Of a stretch of 64,000 nucleotides of DNA, positions 19,609-32,592 are shown one piece after another. Below the pieces are notes generated by a model. That model searched no databases, had not been told where the DNA came from, and saw nothing but the letters and a program-made list of their open reading frames with translations. Numbering within the stretch: the first letter of the stretch is position 1; each line of letters opens with the position of its first letter. The stretch is from the NCBI GenBank assembly GCA_023213315.1, contig JAKCPI010010649.1, forward strand, positions 1 through 64,000, read 5' to 3'. The DNA is from Euborellia annulipes (taxonomy: Eukaryota > Arthropoda > Insecta > Dermaptera > Anisolabididae). The position numbers and the translations under genes were made by a program.

Positions 19609-20972
19609 AAAAAATTTTATTCAAAAAATTTAATTTAATATTGAGAGACGAAGGGATGACCGATTTCATTTAGAGAGAAAAAAAAAACAATTTAAAATAA
19701 TTCCGCGCTTCATTCTCAATTCTGAAACCTTTTTAAAATTCCTTCATCAGGAACTTAATGTAGATGAAGTTAATTTGCAGTTTTAATCGATTAAAACGTT
19801 TCTTTCACCAGATATTCGCCATTTTTTTCATTAACTACACAATCTAATTATCTCTAGAACCGATTGAGTTGAATCTTTATACTTAACACACTTATGTAAT
19901 TTTTGTAAAAAAAAAAAATCGTTCAAGAGATAAATCAATAAATTAGTGAAAAAAAATCTGGTGAAAGAAGCGTTCCAAGGTATATGTTATAGAAACTTTT
20001 TTCTTTATTTTAACCACCTCCTGTATTATCTCCCCGCGCTATAAAAACACCCTATATATAATGTATCTTTAAGAAAGGATTTATTTTATGGAAGAAAGTT
20101 AATTAGCTCTGCATGTCTTATAATCATAAATGATTTATTTATGTAGTATTTGAAATACGAAGAAAATTTACTTAAATTTACGCCTAAATAATTTAATAAC
20201 TCCTTTGTTTCTAAACTATGAGATACAAATCCGGGGATAGAGGAATCTGGATGCTTTTGAATGAGATCTGTTTTCGATTGTTTGGGAATAAATTTTGTTT
20301 AGGGGTGGGAGGGGGGGGATATGTTGCTTGAGTGGACAACACCGAGCATATCGGGCCGAGCTTCAGCCTCTAATCTGATAACTGCTCGAATTAGTCAACC
20401 GACCCCTGGCCGACGTCGAATCAACGTGCTAATGGGACTTTGAAAACTAGATTAGTTTCTGGGACACGAACTACGCAGGGATTATGCCTTCATTTCAGTG
20501 GTGTGCTCAGTACTTAAAGACTTATCTATATGCCAATGTGGCCTTCATAAGGGTTTCTTGCCTTCGGCTTTCAATTTAATTTCAGTTCCGATAAATTGGA
20601 AAGATTTCAAATATTTTTATCTTAAGAAAAAAAAAAAAAAAACTTTTTTCTTTCTCTTTTGAACAATTTTCAGAATTTTTTAAAAGGTTTTAGAGATATC
20701 TAAAAGACTATTATCTATAAAATACATTTTATAATTAGAAAGTCAATTAATTGGTGCAACAGGAGGGACGTGCGGCTGTAGAGTAGATGTTGAAGAAAGA
20801 AAAACAAGAAAACACGGCCAATAACACAAAACGAGAAGGGTATCTCAATTTCAAACAATAATAGCATTCCGTTATTAAAAGGGCATAAGACTCTTTCTTG
20901 CACATGACGCCCTCCCGTCTCGGCGAAAGTATATATTCCTTTTTGACACCGCCCCAAGTATTCTGTTTTTTA
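19609..20972. other. AT-rich with one GC-rich island at 20320-20480
   Basis: The island is open for 41 codons from ATG 20321 (MLLEWTTPSISG...), ending TGA near 20444. There is no recognised product or clear splice site. It could be a conserved element or an exon fragment. The rest is AT-rich. Confidence 0.35.
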
Positions 20973-21272
20973 TTATTATGGACGTTTTTAATTATAGGCC
21001 ACATTTGTATCAATTATTTATTAAAAATATAAATACTGTACAACATTTCGACAGCTTCATCTGCAGTAATTTTCAAGTAATGTGCACATGCTCCGACTCA
21101 AGTGAACTAACCTCTAAGGCCTACGTGCATTTTATTAATATATGCAATGACCTCAGCGCATACAGTACTTGAAAACGACTGCAGAATAAGCATTCGAAAC
21201 GTTGTACAGTATTTATATTTTTAAGAAATAATTAATAACAGAGGTGGTCTATAAGTAAAAACTTCCATATTA
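20973..21272. mobile_element. foldback element P, copy 1
   Basis: The arms pair from TATTATGGACGTTTTTAATT to its complement at about 21253-21272, including TAAATACTGTACAAC and CGAAACGTTGTACAG. The inner part carries AACGACTGCAGAATAAGC before CGAAACG. Other copies lie at 44275-44465 and 58299-58632. The class is unknown; the CTG..GA-stem-CGAAAC layout recalls degraded ribozyme-bearing terminal repeats. Confidence 0.7.
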
Positions 21273-23461
21273 CAAACCAGAAAAGATTTAATAAACATAT
21301 TTTGATTTTTGTTTTTATATAAATCACTTAACAACTATTATAATTATAAATAAATATATACAAAAGGCTATAAATCAATTTGATCTTCAGTGTATTTTTA
21401 GCTCTGATGATGGTTCAAACGAAACCTACGACTGAAACGTTGACCGATTTCAATGAAGAAACTGCATTGGCTACATTTTTTTCTTGTTTTTCCTTCTTCA
21501 TCAATTAATTGGGTTTTACAAAATATTTTCAACATTTTCTGGTCAAAGAGATGACAAATTTAGATACCTTAAGGCTAATTTAATGTTTGGTGAGCCTCAG
21601 ACTCTTCGTTCACTACGAGGCTGTATGAAATTTAAGTTTCAAACAGTTTTTGAATTATTTTCTACACTCACACAACACGGATAATGTGAGACTTAGGTAA
21701 CCTTAAAACGTCTAAAATATTGACACGAATTCCTACTATATATTAGAGAGATTTTTTTCACTTAACGCAATATAATAAATTATTAATTTTTTTTTTTTAT
21801 ATCTTGGAAGAAAAAAAAACAAATTTTTGAATTAGATTCTATTTAAATAATTTGCATACCATGTGCGTTAAATTTATCGATTAATTAAAACACACTTTTT
21901 TCTTTTTCACATCGGTTATGCTTTCTTGACTTGAGTCAAATTGAAGGAAAATAAATAAAATTTAAATAAACTCTTACTGTTTGAGAACCATAGATAGCCT
22001 AACTTCTCTATTTTTCTCAAGGAAAATGCGCTACAAGAAGATAAATTCACATTTTTTTTTTAACGAACAATAGTGTTGTGTCAAGAAAAAAAATTTTGAT
22101 TTTGTTTTGTTTGATTTTATCTAAATAATAATACAATTAAGATTAATAATATCATTCGCGACATTTTTTAGTAGTGAAATTAATTAAAAAAGATCACTAG
22201 AGAGGGAAATTTTTCAAATCGCGCTCCCATTGGTTTGACGTCACCGGACATGATAAGCTCCAAACCTTCCATTTGAAATATACAGATCTGTCATTCTTTT
22301 TTACTTTCTCTTATTTCTTTCCTATTATTTTGGATTCTATAAAGGAATTTAATTTTTGTGCAGCCAGATCCAATAATTTGCCTAAAATGGTATTACATTT
22401 CAAAGTTAAATATTTCATCAAAAAATCAATTAAAAAAAATGAATAAATAAATAAAACAAACACGTGTCCCTTAAAATTGTACAACCTTTAAAAAAAATCT
22501 TGATACGACCCTATTCTTAGGAAAATGGAAATAAAAAAAAGATAAGTCGAGTGTCAATTATTTTACACAATTCAAAACGAAATTGAGCATTCTCGATTTA
22601 TCACTTGTTAATTATTAGATACTTTTTCTTCCGAAATTAAAAAAGTTTTTCTTCTATTACATCTTTCAAAATAGCTTTACTTACTTTTGCATAATTATAT
22701 TCACTCCTTTTTTTTTAACTCTATTAAAATAATGAGAAAAATATCAATTCTACAACTTTTTTAAAAAGGTCTTTTATTCTTTTATGATATAGCACTGGGG
22801 ACCAATCCCCCTCCTCCCCCCAATCCCGTTCTCTTCTCTCTCACACCTTACATCCCTTCCTCTCACTCGTCCGGAAACTAAGCAAGTATTTTACTTTAAA
22901 TTCTTCTTTTTTATCCTCTCTCATTTTTTGACAAAACATTAAAATTCAATTATTCTATTTATATCAACATGGAATGCTGTCTTACTGATTTGTCTTAAAT
23001 ACTAAGTCGTATATGTATTTCTAAAAAATTTTCGGTTATATAATGGTTTATAAAAGATTGATATGAATATATCTGGCATAATAAAATTAGGGTCAAATGT
23101 TTCTCGAGCGTTAAAGAAATTTTCACTAAATTTTTTTTTTTTTTTGAAATTCAAAATTATAAAAAATTGATTCAAATTGTAAAATATTCCGAAATGGCCT
23201 TGATTTTCAATTTTATTTATAAGCATAAATTCTTTTGATTTCATGTAAAAAATATATAGAGTATAATTAAACATTAAAAAAAAAAAAAAACTCATCCATC
23301 ATTTGGGTCTACACGATTTACCAGTACTTTGAAATCACAAACGTGCTTAGCTTCTATAACCTTGTTTTCAATTCTCCCGATTTCTTTGAAGTACTTTTGT
23401 GATTTCAAAGCCAATCCGGCGGGCCTAAATATTACATGTTAGTTATGATTTTTTTAAATGT
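21273..23461. other. AT-rich stretch with a CTGATGA/GAAAC motif and a CRE-CCAAT pair
   Basis: CTGATGATGGTTCAAACG, then GAAACC and ACTGAAACGTTG, lies at 21403-21445 and resembles the foldback motif above. CCCATTGGTTTGACGTCA near 22227-22244 combines an inverted CCAAT box with a CRE. A C-rich run lies at 22800-22865. No exon is recognised. Confidence 0.4.
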
Positions 23462-24023
23462 TACTTTTTCTTATATATATATAGAAAGAGAGAAAGTATT
23501 GATTTCATTTCAAAAATTTGATGTCGAAATTTTGTTTGAAATATCCGTTTTGAGGTCCCCTGAGTCCAAAAAAGTGGGAGTCCTGTTCTGTCTGACTGTG
23601 AACAAAATATCTCAAAAAAGAAACGAGCTAGGAGGTTGAAATTTTATATTTATGTTAGGTACCTCCCTAAGACGTAACACGAAGCTTTTGAACAAAATCG
23701 GTTAAAAGTACCACTACTTTACTAATGTACTTTTTTTTTAGATTTTTTCGATTTTCTCAAAAATCGCTCCAAGATTCATAAATCAATTAATTTGTAGATC
23801 CTCTTTAAAATGTATATTCTCGTTTTGGGTTTAATATTATTTGAAGCACACTTTACTCTTTTAGGAAAGATAGGAGAAATGGTTGCCATTATATAATAAT
23901 TAAATATAAATATTTAATTTTTCTGTTTATAAATTTTACTATACCGCCAGAAACTAAATATATCTCGACTCAATAAATCTGGTGTGACAAGCACTGAAGA
24001 GAAGGTTGCTGTGCGACCAGCAT
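23462..24023 (+). repeat. HPR-A copy
   Basis: Left hairpin TACTTTTTCTTATATATATA with AGAGAGAAAGTA, the AATTTGATGTCGAAATTTTG block, a body lacking the TG expansion, and a shortened right hairpin (CTGGTGTGACAAGCAC ... GTGCGACCAG). Confidence 0.82.
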
Positions 24024-25306
24024 ATTATATTCTAAATTTTACTAGTCTAATTTGAAAAAATATAATTTGATGAATAAACAAAAAGTGATTGTTTTGCTTT
24101 TTTGAAATGACCAACATCCTGCATGGAGAGTAATACAATCTCTAGTAATACAATATAATAGTTAAGATTAATTATAACTCATTTATGCCCTAATAGGTTT
24201 CCCGTGTTTTGTCTATAAGAAATTATGAATTTTCAATTAATTATCCAAAGACTATTTAAAGGTGAATTTATTTCGAACTAAATTATTCGCTTCTTTTGCT
24301 GGTTTCCAGGTAGAAAAATTTGTTTCAGTAAATAAAAATAAAAATGTTTTTGAAAATACAACTTGAATCAGATTTAAACAAAAAGACGATGCAAATATCT
24401 TAAAGGGAATGTATCTTTAAAAACTGTGTGTATATTAATGCTTTAAACATTTATTTTATTACCGTTAATAAATAACTTAAATTATGAAAATGAATTTTCA
24501 ATAAATTCAGTTATTACTCTACTCTTTGAAAGCTTAGCCATTTCGAATATAAAAAGGATTTTAGAGTTAGGGAGACAAAACTATCAAGGGATGCATAATT
24601 TGTGACTTGATAATAGTAATCAATATTCAACAACTATTAATGTTGTGGCTATAAAAAAAAATCTTAGATACAAAATTTTCAAAATTGATATATTGTTGAA
24701 CAAATGGATATTTATAGTAATTTAATGGCTCTCCAAAGAGACACTTCTACATTTACTATCATTAGACGAAAAAATTGAAATATACGTTGTATTACAAATG
24801 TAAATGTTATATGTTTAAGGGCAGGGAGCTGTCACTTTATTGCAAAACAAAGGGGGGACTATCCCCAGAATACCTCTAAAGACGAATCATTCTTCTTTTA
24901 TAATATAAAATTCGGGATCGACTTAAAAATTTTGTGTGATCACTAACACCTGATTTTTAAAGAAGTTCGTTTGAGTGTTATTTATGTCATTATTCTGAAA
25001 AAGAAATTTAGTTCTAGATAGAGACTCTATTTAAAAATCGGATCACAATAGGCCTAATTAGAACTTTTAATTGTAGAATTAATTATATGTAATTAGAAAA
25101 TAGACAATCCTTTCAATCAGAGAGGAATTAGGGTCAAAGTTTAAGGTTTGAAAGCTCTCAATTGGCTGAAAAAATTTCATTTCATTTAATGGTCAATATA
25201 ATTTACCGGATCTCAATAGGGAAATGTGTGCTATTATAAGTCTATTGATATATTATAATTAAGATTTTCAATGAACTTATTGAATGGGGGGGATATTTCA
25301 GTATTA
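24024..25306. other. AT-rich stretch
   Basis: No gene or repeat is recognised. Confidence 0.5.
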
Positions 25307-25908
25307 GAGTAGAACCTCGCTTAACGAGTAATTCGTATAACGAGCAATGACTCGCGACGTTTCACATAACGAGTACAAAACACGGATTTAGTCAAAATAT
25401 AAGTCTAATTAGTTTATAGTATAATTTGCGCACTTTTAAATTTAGTGATTATAATTTATAAAAAAAAATTTAATTAGAAATTTATTGTTATTATGTTAAA
25501 GGGTTTTTATTAAAACTATCAAATTTCCCATTATTAATAATTAATTACATATTAGAAACATGATGAAATAAACTCTATTTTACAAATATCGACCTTCTGC
25601 TTCCAGTAGCATCGTAGTGTCGCTTTCTCAAACTTGTGTTATAGGCCTATATACTTGAATAAAAAAATTAATTTAATTAATTAATAGGAAGATAATCAGG
25701 AAATAGATGAAGATGATTCACTCTCCTCAACAATATATAATAAATTTTCTTTGAATAAACGTTATACATAACATTTTGTGAGTATTTTTTCGACATGGAA
25801 CGCATTATCGTATTTTACATTAATTTATAAATTGTTTAGCATAACAAGTTTTTCGCTTTACGAGTTTGATTCTAGAACGAATTATGCTCGTTAAGCGAGG
25901 TTCCACTG
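25307..25908. mobile_element. pogo/Tigger-like non-autonomous element
   Basis: The left end GTAGAACCTCGCTTAACGAG and the right end CTCGTTAAGCGAGGTTCCAC with CACTG are complementary and flanked by TA (25305-25306, 25909-25910). Inner repeats of the TAACGAG theme follow the left end. The terminal sequence is the one seen in pogo/Tigger elements. The 600-bp interior has no open frame, so transposase would have to come from elsewhere. Confidence 0.75.
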
Positions 25909-27588
25909 TATTACAATTAAGGTTTGCCTTATTCACAAGCTGATTGCCTAACTTGCAGGAGTTTCAGCTAATCAAAATTAAAGTGTAGTCTTCCATTTTG
26001 TTGTTCACAAAATTCAAGAATTTATTCTGTATATGGAGCTAAAGTGGTTGTATAATTATTGCAAAAAGATGACTTTAAGATCGTGATTGCTCTAGCCAAT
26101 CAAAAGGCTTGTTTTAGAGACTGTTACGTCATAAATAAAAAGTAAATATTTCTAAAGGAAAAAAAAAATACCATGTATTCTTATTACACACCAGAAAAGT
26201 GAAACTTTTACATAAAATAGTAAAAAGACCAGGAAATTAATCAAATCTATTCAAATAATTTTTTTATTAAAGGTATAAATGTGTTGAGTCAAGCCGATCT
26301 TGTTACCGGGTGTCAAGAGTTTTCTTGATTTAAAAAAAAATATATATTTTTATAAATTTAATTCTTTTTGCACTTGATCTCGGCAACTCAGAGCTTCAGT
26401 GATAGAGGTCCAGGGTTCACATTCCAGGCGAAGAAATTTATTTCAATTGAATTGGCTATCAATCAATTAGATTAAATAGGGCCTCAAATACCAAAACTGA
26501 TTTTAAACAATTAAAAAAAAAATGCATAGAAAATTCCTTAAAAAGTTATTTGAAGCATAATTTCAATGCCATTCCAGATTGCCTTTAATATGATTAACCT
26601 ATAAAGAGAGAACCATAAAAATATTTATTTATAATAAAAGCCAGAAAACAAATTTTTTAAAAATGTCTTACTCTTTAATTCATTACAGATAAAAGATTCG
26701 TTTATCCGTTATTTATCGATTATAAATCAACTTTTAATTCATATTTTAAGTCGTCAGGTTTAGTTTAGAAATAAATTTCGGAAAATCTCAGGATACGTAT
26801 TAATTGTTGAGTTATAACCAATGAATAATTTGAAACAGATAAACGAGTGTTTTATTTGTATTTTTTAATTAGAGAAAAATATTTTAATTTTTCTGGCACT
26901 TTTAAATAAATTACTTTATCAAAACTTTAATTTTTAATATTCTACTTATTTAATTCCCTTTCTTTTATAATATTAATAATAAAACACAAATTATTCCTTT
27001 TGTCTAAGAAACCAATTTCTAAATTCCAAACAATATTGAAAAAAGAAAAATATTTTCATATATTAATAAATATCTTTGTGCCCAAGAGAAACGATGACCA
27101 GATGGGTCAGACGTTTTCTGGCCAATATTATAAAATTTATTAGAAAATTGTATCAAGTAAAATTTAATAAATTTCTGATTTTATTATAAGATATTATGTA
27201 TCTATCTATCGGGTCTTGAGTGGGCAGTCGTCGAGTGTAAAAAAAAAAAAATAAAACAAAAATAAAAAGACAATTCCAAAGCTTGATGGATAGTGCATTA
27301 GCATCAAAATTTAATAAAAACAAATAATAACCTTTTAAAAGTGGCCAAATGTCCCAAGCTTTGTTTCCAATGCTTTTATAAATTTAGTGAAAGAATATAA
27401 AATGGAAATGGGATTGAAAAATGTAAGTAGAAGAATAAATTAAATAAAGTTGTTCATTTTAAGCATTCAAAGTTTTTTTTTTTTTACTTTTGTCAAAGTT
27501 AAATCATCTCTTTAAAAGTATTGAAGATAATTGTAAGAGAGAGTTCAATAATTCAAACCATACCTGAGATTAGCTACGAATTTTATTT
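25909..27588. other. AT-rich stretch around a SINE-2 copy
   Basis: Apart from the SINE at 26381-26490 nothing is recognised. Confidence 0.5.
26381..26490 (+). mobile_element. SINE-2 copy
   Basis: The tRNA-like head retains a B-box-like GGTTCACATTCC, followed by AAATTTATTTCAATTG...CAATCAATTAG, the family's self-complementary centre. The head 5' part is diverged. Confidence 0.6.
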
Positions 27589-28240
27589 AAAAAAATCTGG
27601 TGTGACTGGTCGCACAGTACACAACTTTCTCTTACCTTCAGTAATCGAAAGTTGTGTTTTGTGCTTGTCACACCAGATTTTTTGTGTCGATATATATTTA
27701 GTTTCCGCCGATATATTAGAATTCAAGATGTAATAAAATTTATAAATATGGGAAAATATTTATCTATTGTTACCATGGCAACAACCATGTCTCCTATTTT
27801 TCCTATGAAGTACAAGAGTAAAGTGTGCTTCAAACAATTTTGAGAGCAAAACGAGAATATACATTTGAAAGAGCATCTAAAAAATAATTGATTTATGAAT
27901 TTTAATCAAAATCGTTATAGCGAATTTTGAGAAAATCAAAAAAAAACTGAAAAAGTACATCAGTAAAGTACTAGTATTCTTTGTCCGATTTTGTTTAAAG
28001 GCTTATTTTCACGACTCAAGGGAGTACTTAACTTAAATATAAAATTTCAACCTCGTAGCTCTTATCGTTCTTGATATATTTTGTTCACAAACACATAGAC
28101 AGACCATGTCGCGAAAACCACTTTTGTGGATTCAGGGGACCTCAAACCGTGTATATCCGTCAAATAGAATTTTTGTCATGAATCCAATACGAAAGTATCT
28201 CTATATATATTACAGATATACATAGGTAAGGGAAAGTAAA
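27589..28240 (-). repeat. HPR-A copy, complete
   Basis: On the minus strand it runs from the left hairpin near 28240 to the right hairpin at 27589-27683. The right hairpin is well preserved: AAAAATCTGGTGTGACTGG and its complement around CTTACCTTCAG. The body holds GTACTTTTTCAG, GATGCTCTTTCAAATG and TTGCCATGGTAACAA. Confidence 0.87.
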
Positions 28241-29092
28241 AAATTTAATATATATATATTTGAAATTTTAGAAAAGAAGATCTCCTGTCAACTAAATGAA
28301 AAGGAAAATGTTCTGCAAATATCCTTACAAATGCGCAAGCAATTCTTCAAAACAAAAAGACTAGTTGGGAAATTTATTAATGATATCTGTCTGTCTAGTC
28401 TTTCGGTTTCTAACTTTATTGAAAAGATATATTTATATGACTACTAGTACAGCTCACTTTTATTTGTCTTCATTAAATAACGCATTTCTCATATTTTCTA
28501 CACAACCAGATAATATTTACAAATTTATTTATCATAGTGGAATTAATTATAATTTCAACTTCCTTTCTCTCATTCTCTAAAAAGTTCATCAACAATGAAA
28601 ATTAAAGGAAAATAAATGTTTACATAGAATATAATATTAATTAAAAGTTTTTTTTTTTTTTTTTTTGAAAACATAAACAGCAGAGGTGAGGATGCTGAGC
28701 CTTTAAACTCGTGACCTAAGATATTCTTTTGTTTGAATGTTGAAATTTGGAAATTCCAGCTATAATGGAAACAATTGTAATAATTTTTGATTTTATCACT
28801 TTTGAAAGTTATTTATTACTACATATAAATAAGTATCTCATATAGGCCTAAGCGGAACGTAAAATAGTTGGCAAATATCGTGCCAGCATTAAAGAATCAG
28901 AAAGCTTGCTTTGGCCTGTGGATGTCTGTCATTGGTCAATATTTCAGTTAGTTATTTTAAAAAATTTTGATTAAATTATGATATAAAATAATATTTTTTT
29001 TTATACTATAGACTATTTCTTAATATTAATTTTTTTTCGATTTTCTTTTTTTTTATTAGTCTAGTGATAAAAAATTATAATTTCTCTTTAAG

Positions 29093-29129
<37 letters not shown>

Positions 29130-30344
29130 TGGGTTTGTTTTCCCCCCCCCAAATCCATTTTTTTTTTTTTTTTTATAATTGATTTTTTTCTTTTTTCCCA
29201 CACTCCTACTCTTTTTTTTTTTATTTTTTAATTTTAAAATTTGTTTTTTTTTTATTTAAATCATTTTTTTTTTTTTATTTTTTTTTTTAATTAACTTCAC
29301 AAAAAACCAAAAACTATCTTCAATAAAAAAAAAAAAAAATAAAAAAAAAAAAAAAACAAACCCCCCCCCCTGGAGGCAATCGAACATATCTAGAAAGAAT
29401 GAAATTGTTTAAATATTGACAGGTCATATAGTTCCTAAGTCTAAAAAGGTTGCTGAACCTTTCTCTAGTCAAAAAAACAGCAAAAAATTTATTAAAGAAA
29501 AGATCAAAGTCAAAGAAAAGAGACGCAATGACTAAAACATTTTATTAAAGATGAAATATAGTTTTTTTTTTTTTTAAACTTTAACTTTTAATCGGTCTTC
29601 CAACTTTTCATTCTTTCTCATCCAGATATCTACTTATTTTTTAATAGATAAATTTTTGCGTACTTGGGCAGCTTAGGATGATAAGCTACAATGCTGATTT
29701 AACGATAACTCAAGGAAATTCGTTCTTTTTTTTTATTAAATAAACTGTATATTTTTTATTCCGTGATTTTTTAAACATTATGTTAATAAAAAATTTAATT
29801 TGCTTTTAAGAGTATTTGCAAGATTTCTTATAAAAGAAGGGAAACCCTAAATGCTTTGAATATGATAAAGAATTCTAAGGGTTTTTGTTTCTTCATTCTC
29901 ACGTCTGATGGTGAAGTCAAGACTTTCAATTGAAATTAAATACAAGAGGGATTTTCGTTTAAAACTTAAGTGAAAAAGAGTGAAATCCGCCCATCAGTGT
30001 GATTTGCAAATATATTATAGCTTTAGCTCTTTTGGATAAAATATTCCTCTTAAGATTCGAAACCATAAAATAAATAAATTCTATTGAGAACGATAAGTCC
30101 TTGCCACAAATCTCAATTGAGAACTCAGAACACATCAGACAATGAATTCCGCCACCCGTTTAATCATATTCAAATTTTAATTCACATTGAAAAATGTTTT
30201 GAAACAATTCTATTATTTTAAAAAAGAAAATCTTATTTTTTTCCATTTTCTATATTAAATAATTTATTTTCACTTGCTTATTTTCATTATATATTTTTCC
30301 ATATAATGATGTTATTAATACAGTGGGTCTTTTTACTTGCCAGG
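28241..30344. other. AT-rich stretch with extreme low complexity at 29093-29370
   Basis: Between 29093 and 29370 long A and T runs alternate with C runs (10-11 bp), with GGGTTTGTTTTCCCC at one side and AACAAACCCC at the other. The rest is ordinary AT-rich DNA. Confidence 0.5.
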
Positions 30345-30895
30345 GGACTTTGCCTTCGGCGAGTAAATGCATCAAATTTATTCTTCCTCACTGTTGGGAA
30401 ATTTTAAATTTCCCTCTCTGAAATAAAATTTTAAATTTCCCTCTCTCACTCCACTTTCTTTTACTTTGGCCTTCGGCGAGTAAATTCATCAAATTTATTC
30501 TTCCTCACTGTTTGGAAATTTTAAATTTCCCTCTCTGAATTACAATTTAATATTCTCTCTCACTCCACTTCCTTTTACTTTGGCCTTCGGCGAGCAAATG
30601 CATCAAATTTATTCTTCCTCACTGTTTGGAAATTTTAAATTTCCCTCTCTGAATTAAAATTTTATATTTCCCTCTCTCACTCCACTTCCTTTTACTTTGG
30701 CCTTCGGCGAGTAAATGCATCAAATTTATTCTTCCTCACTGTTTGGAAATTTTAAATTTCCCTCTCTGAATTACAATTTAATATTTCCCTCTCTCACTCC
30801 ACTTCCTTTTACTATGGCCTTCGGCGAGCAAATGCATCAAATTTATTTTTCCTCACTGTTTGGAAATTTTAAATTTCCCTCTCTGAATTAAAATA
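30345..30895 (+). repeat. tandem satellite, about 4.6 units of 114-117 bp
   Basis: CCTTCGGCGAG recurs with its C at 30354, 30471, 30585, 30702 and 30819, giving spacings of 117, 114, 117 and 117. Each unit contains GCATCAAATTTATTCTTCC, GGAAATTTTAAATTTCC (a small palindrome) and CTCTCTCACTCCACTT. The units are highly similar, so the array is young. A relative lies at 18090-18235. Confidence 0.9.
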
Positions 30896-31936
30896 TGTTT
30901 AATAATAAAATATATATATATGCAATGATGCAAAAACTACAATATTTTTTTAAAACAGCCTGGGTTAAAAAAAAAATTAGGGGAACCTTATGGTTTCGAC
31001 AGGGCAGCCGACTTCAAAGAAGCACTCTCTTAAAATATAAATTTATATTGGTTGAATATACTTGTTTTATACTTTGTTACGTAGTTTCTTTTGCTATTTG
31101 TTTTGTTTTGTAAAATCACACTGCTTGAGTGTTATAATCTTGTGAGAGAGCAGCGATTTCTCAAATAAATTAAGCATTAAAAATTTGTCTCTTTATTTAT
31201 AGGCCTATTTGTTATAAATTGTCTCTAGACTTTTAAACATAGGATTACTAAATTAATAATTTCAATTTCATATTTCAAATTTAAATTTCATAAATACCCT
31301 TCAATCCTGTCTATCGGTAAATGAAAGCCGATGGCTTCCCCATATAAATAACAAATGCAAGGTTTACATTACATGTAATGCATGTATTTTCATCTAACCC
31401 CTTCCTCCTCCCCTCTACTCTTTCCAACCACATGATTTCGGAATCTAAAAAAAAAAAAAACGTTATATATTTCGACTTTCTCTCGAAAATAAATATATGA
31501 AATTGTTATTCATATATAGTCGTTATAATTTTTTATAAATACATTCAAATATGAGGCAGAAATGTCAATATTTTCCAGCAATTTATTGGTCCATTTGCTG
31601 ATACCATCTCTGCTCTCTTGGAGCCTTAGCTGGTCGTCAATATTTCTTATTCGCTGCTGGTGAATTTTATCGAATTTTGCAAACAGAAGGATTTAAGATG
31701 TGATCTTATTACCATAAGAATTAATAATATAATTAAAATATATGTATTACTTAGCGAAGAGACGAAGATAAATGCGATTTCATATTCGATATAAAAAAGA
31801 AGGATAGAGAGGAATTTTGTTTGCTTAAGGAATTAAAATATCAGAAGAAAACACTGAATTTTAATTCAAATTTTTTATGTCGGGTCGTCTTATTTAATTT
31901 TTAGAAAGAATTAAAAAAAATGTGAGTACGAAAGAT
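30896..31936. other. AT-rich stretch
   Basis: A 72-codon frame at 30895-31113 has no recognised product and AT-rich composition. Nothing else is seen. Confidence 0.45.
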
Positions 31937-32090
31937 TTCACTGATATACTTTTTAAAGAGCATCAAAAACCGTTGATTTATGAATTTTAATCAAAATCGT
32001 TGGAGGGAATTTTGAGAAAATCTCAAAAAACTGAAAAAGTACTTTTACATCAGTAAAGTATTAGTACTTTTTGGCCGATTTAGTTTAAAA
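31937..32090 (-). repeat. HPR-A body fragment
   Basis: Only the middle of the element remains: AAAGTACTAATACTTTACTG, TTTTTTGAGATTTTCTCAAA and GATGCTCTTTAAAAAG on the minus strand. Both hairpins are missing. Confidence 0.75.
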
Positions 32091-32245
32091 ATTTTATATT
32101 GCATATTTTTGCATATTTGGAGAATATTTGTATATTTCATTCAAAATTATTATTATACTTTAATACATAAATAATATTTTAGAAAATTGGAAATTAAAAT
32201 TTGTCACTAACTTGAAAGTATTTAAAATTAATGTGAAATATATTG

Positions 32246-32330
32246 TTGGGACTGGTGGCCTAGGATAAAGTTGAGCATGGAGGTCCTGGTTAGACTCCAG
32301 GGGGCGCAATTTTTGCCAAATCAAATACTA
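32246..32330 (+). mobile_element. SINE-1 copy, head region
   Basis: It aligns with the other SINE-1 heads: GGTGGCCTAGGATAAAG, GGAGGTCCTGGTTAGACTCC (B box with one change) and AGGGGGCGCAATTTTTGCC. The tail merges into the GC-rich block that follows. Confidence 0.7.
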
Positions 32331-32480
32331 AGCCGCAGGCGGGCACGACCAGCTGAGGGGGAGTCCAGGGGGGCGAAGCCCCTCTGTCTAGACGTGAAGC
32401 TTCTCATAATTAAGAAAAGACGAGGGTCCGCCGCAGGCGGGCCCGAACCTGCTGGCTGAGGGTCCAGGGGAACGAAGCCG
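32331..32480. repeat. GC-rich repeat block
   Basis: It contains the motif CCGCAGGCGGGC twice and two GTCCAGGGG..CGAAGCC segments. Similar blocks sit at 10650-10710 (inside the hAT-like element) and 62015-62080. It is a dispersed GC-rich repeat of unknown class. Confidence 0.55.
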
Positions 32481-32542
32481 CTAGTAATTAATATTAATAT
32501 TAAATAAATAATGATCTATGTATAGGTCTATATTAATCGCAT

Positions 32543-32592
32543 ACCCCCCCCCCCTCTTGTCCTAACAAGATGACTGGCTACGCCAATGTAAA
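32543..32592. mobile_element. right-end fragment of the GGCGTAGCCA hAT-like family
   Basis: A 12-C run followed by GACTGGCTACGCCAATG matches the right end of the 10144-10832 element (CTGGCTACGCCTATG). No left end is found nearby. Confidence 0.5.

Noticed and set aside
30345..30895. The 117-bp tandem array as CRISPR or a coding repeat
   Set aside because: Units are contiguous without spacers, and stops occur in every frame of the unit.
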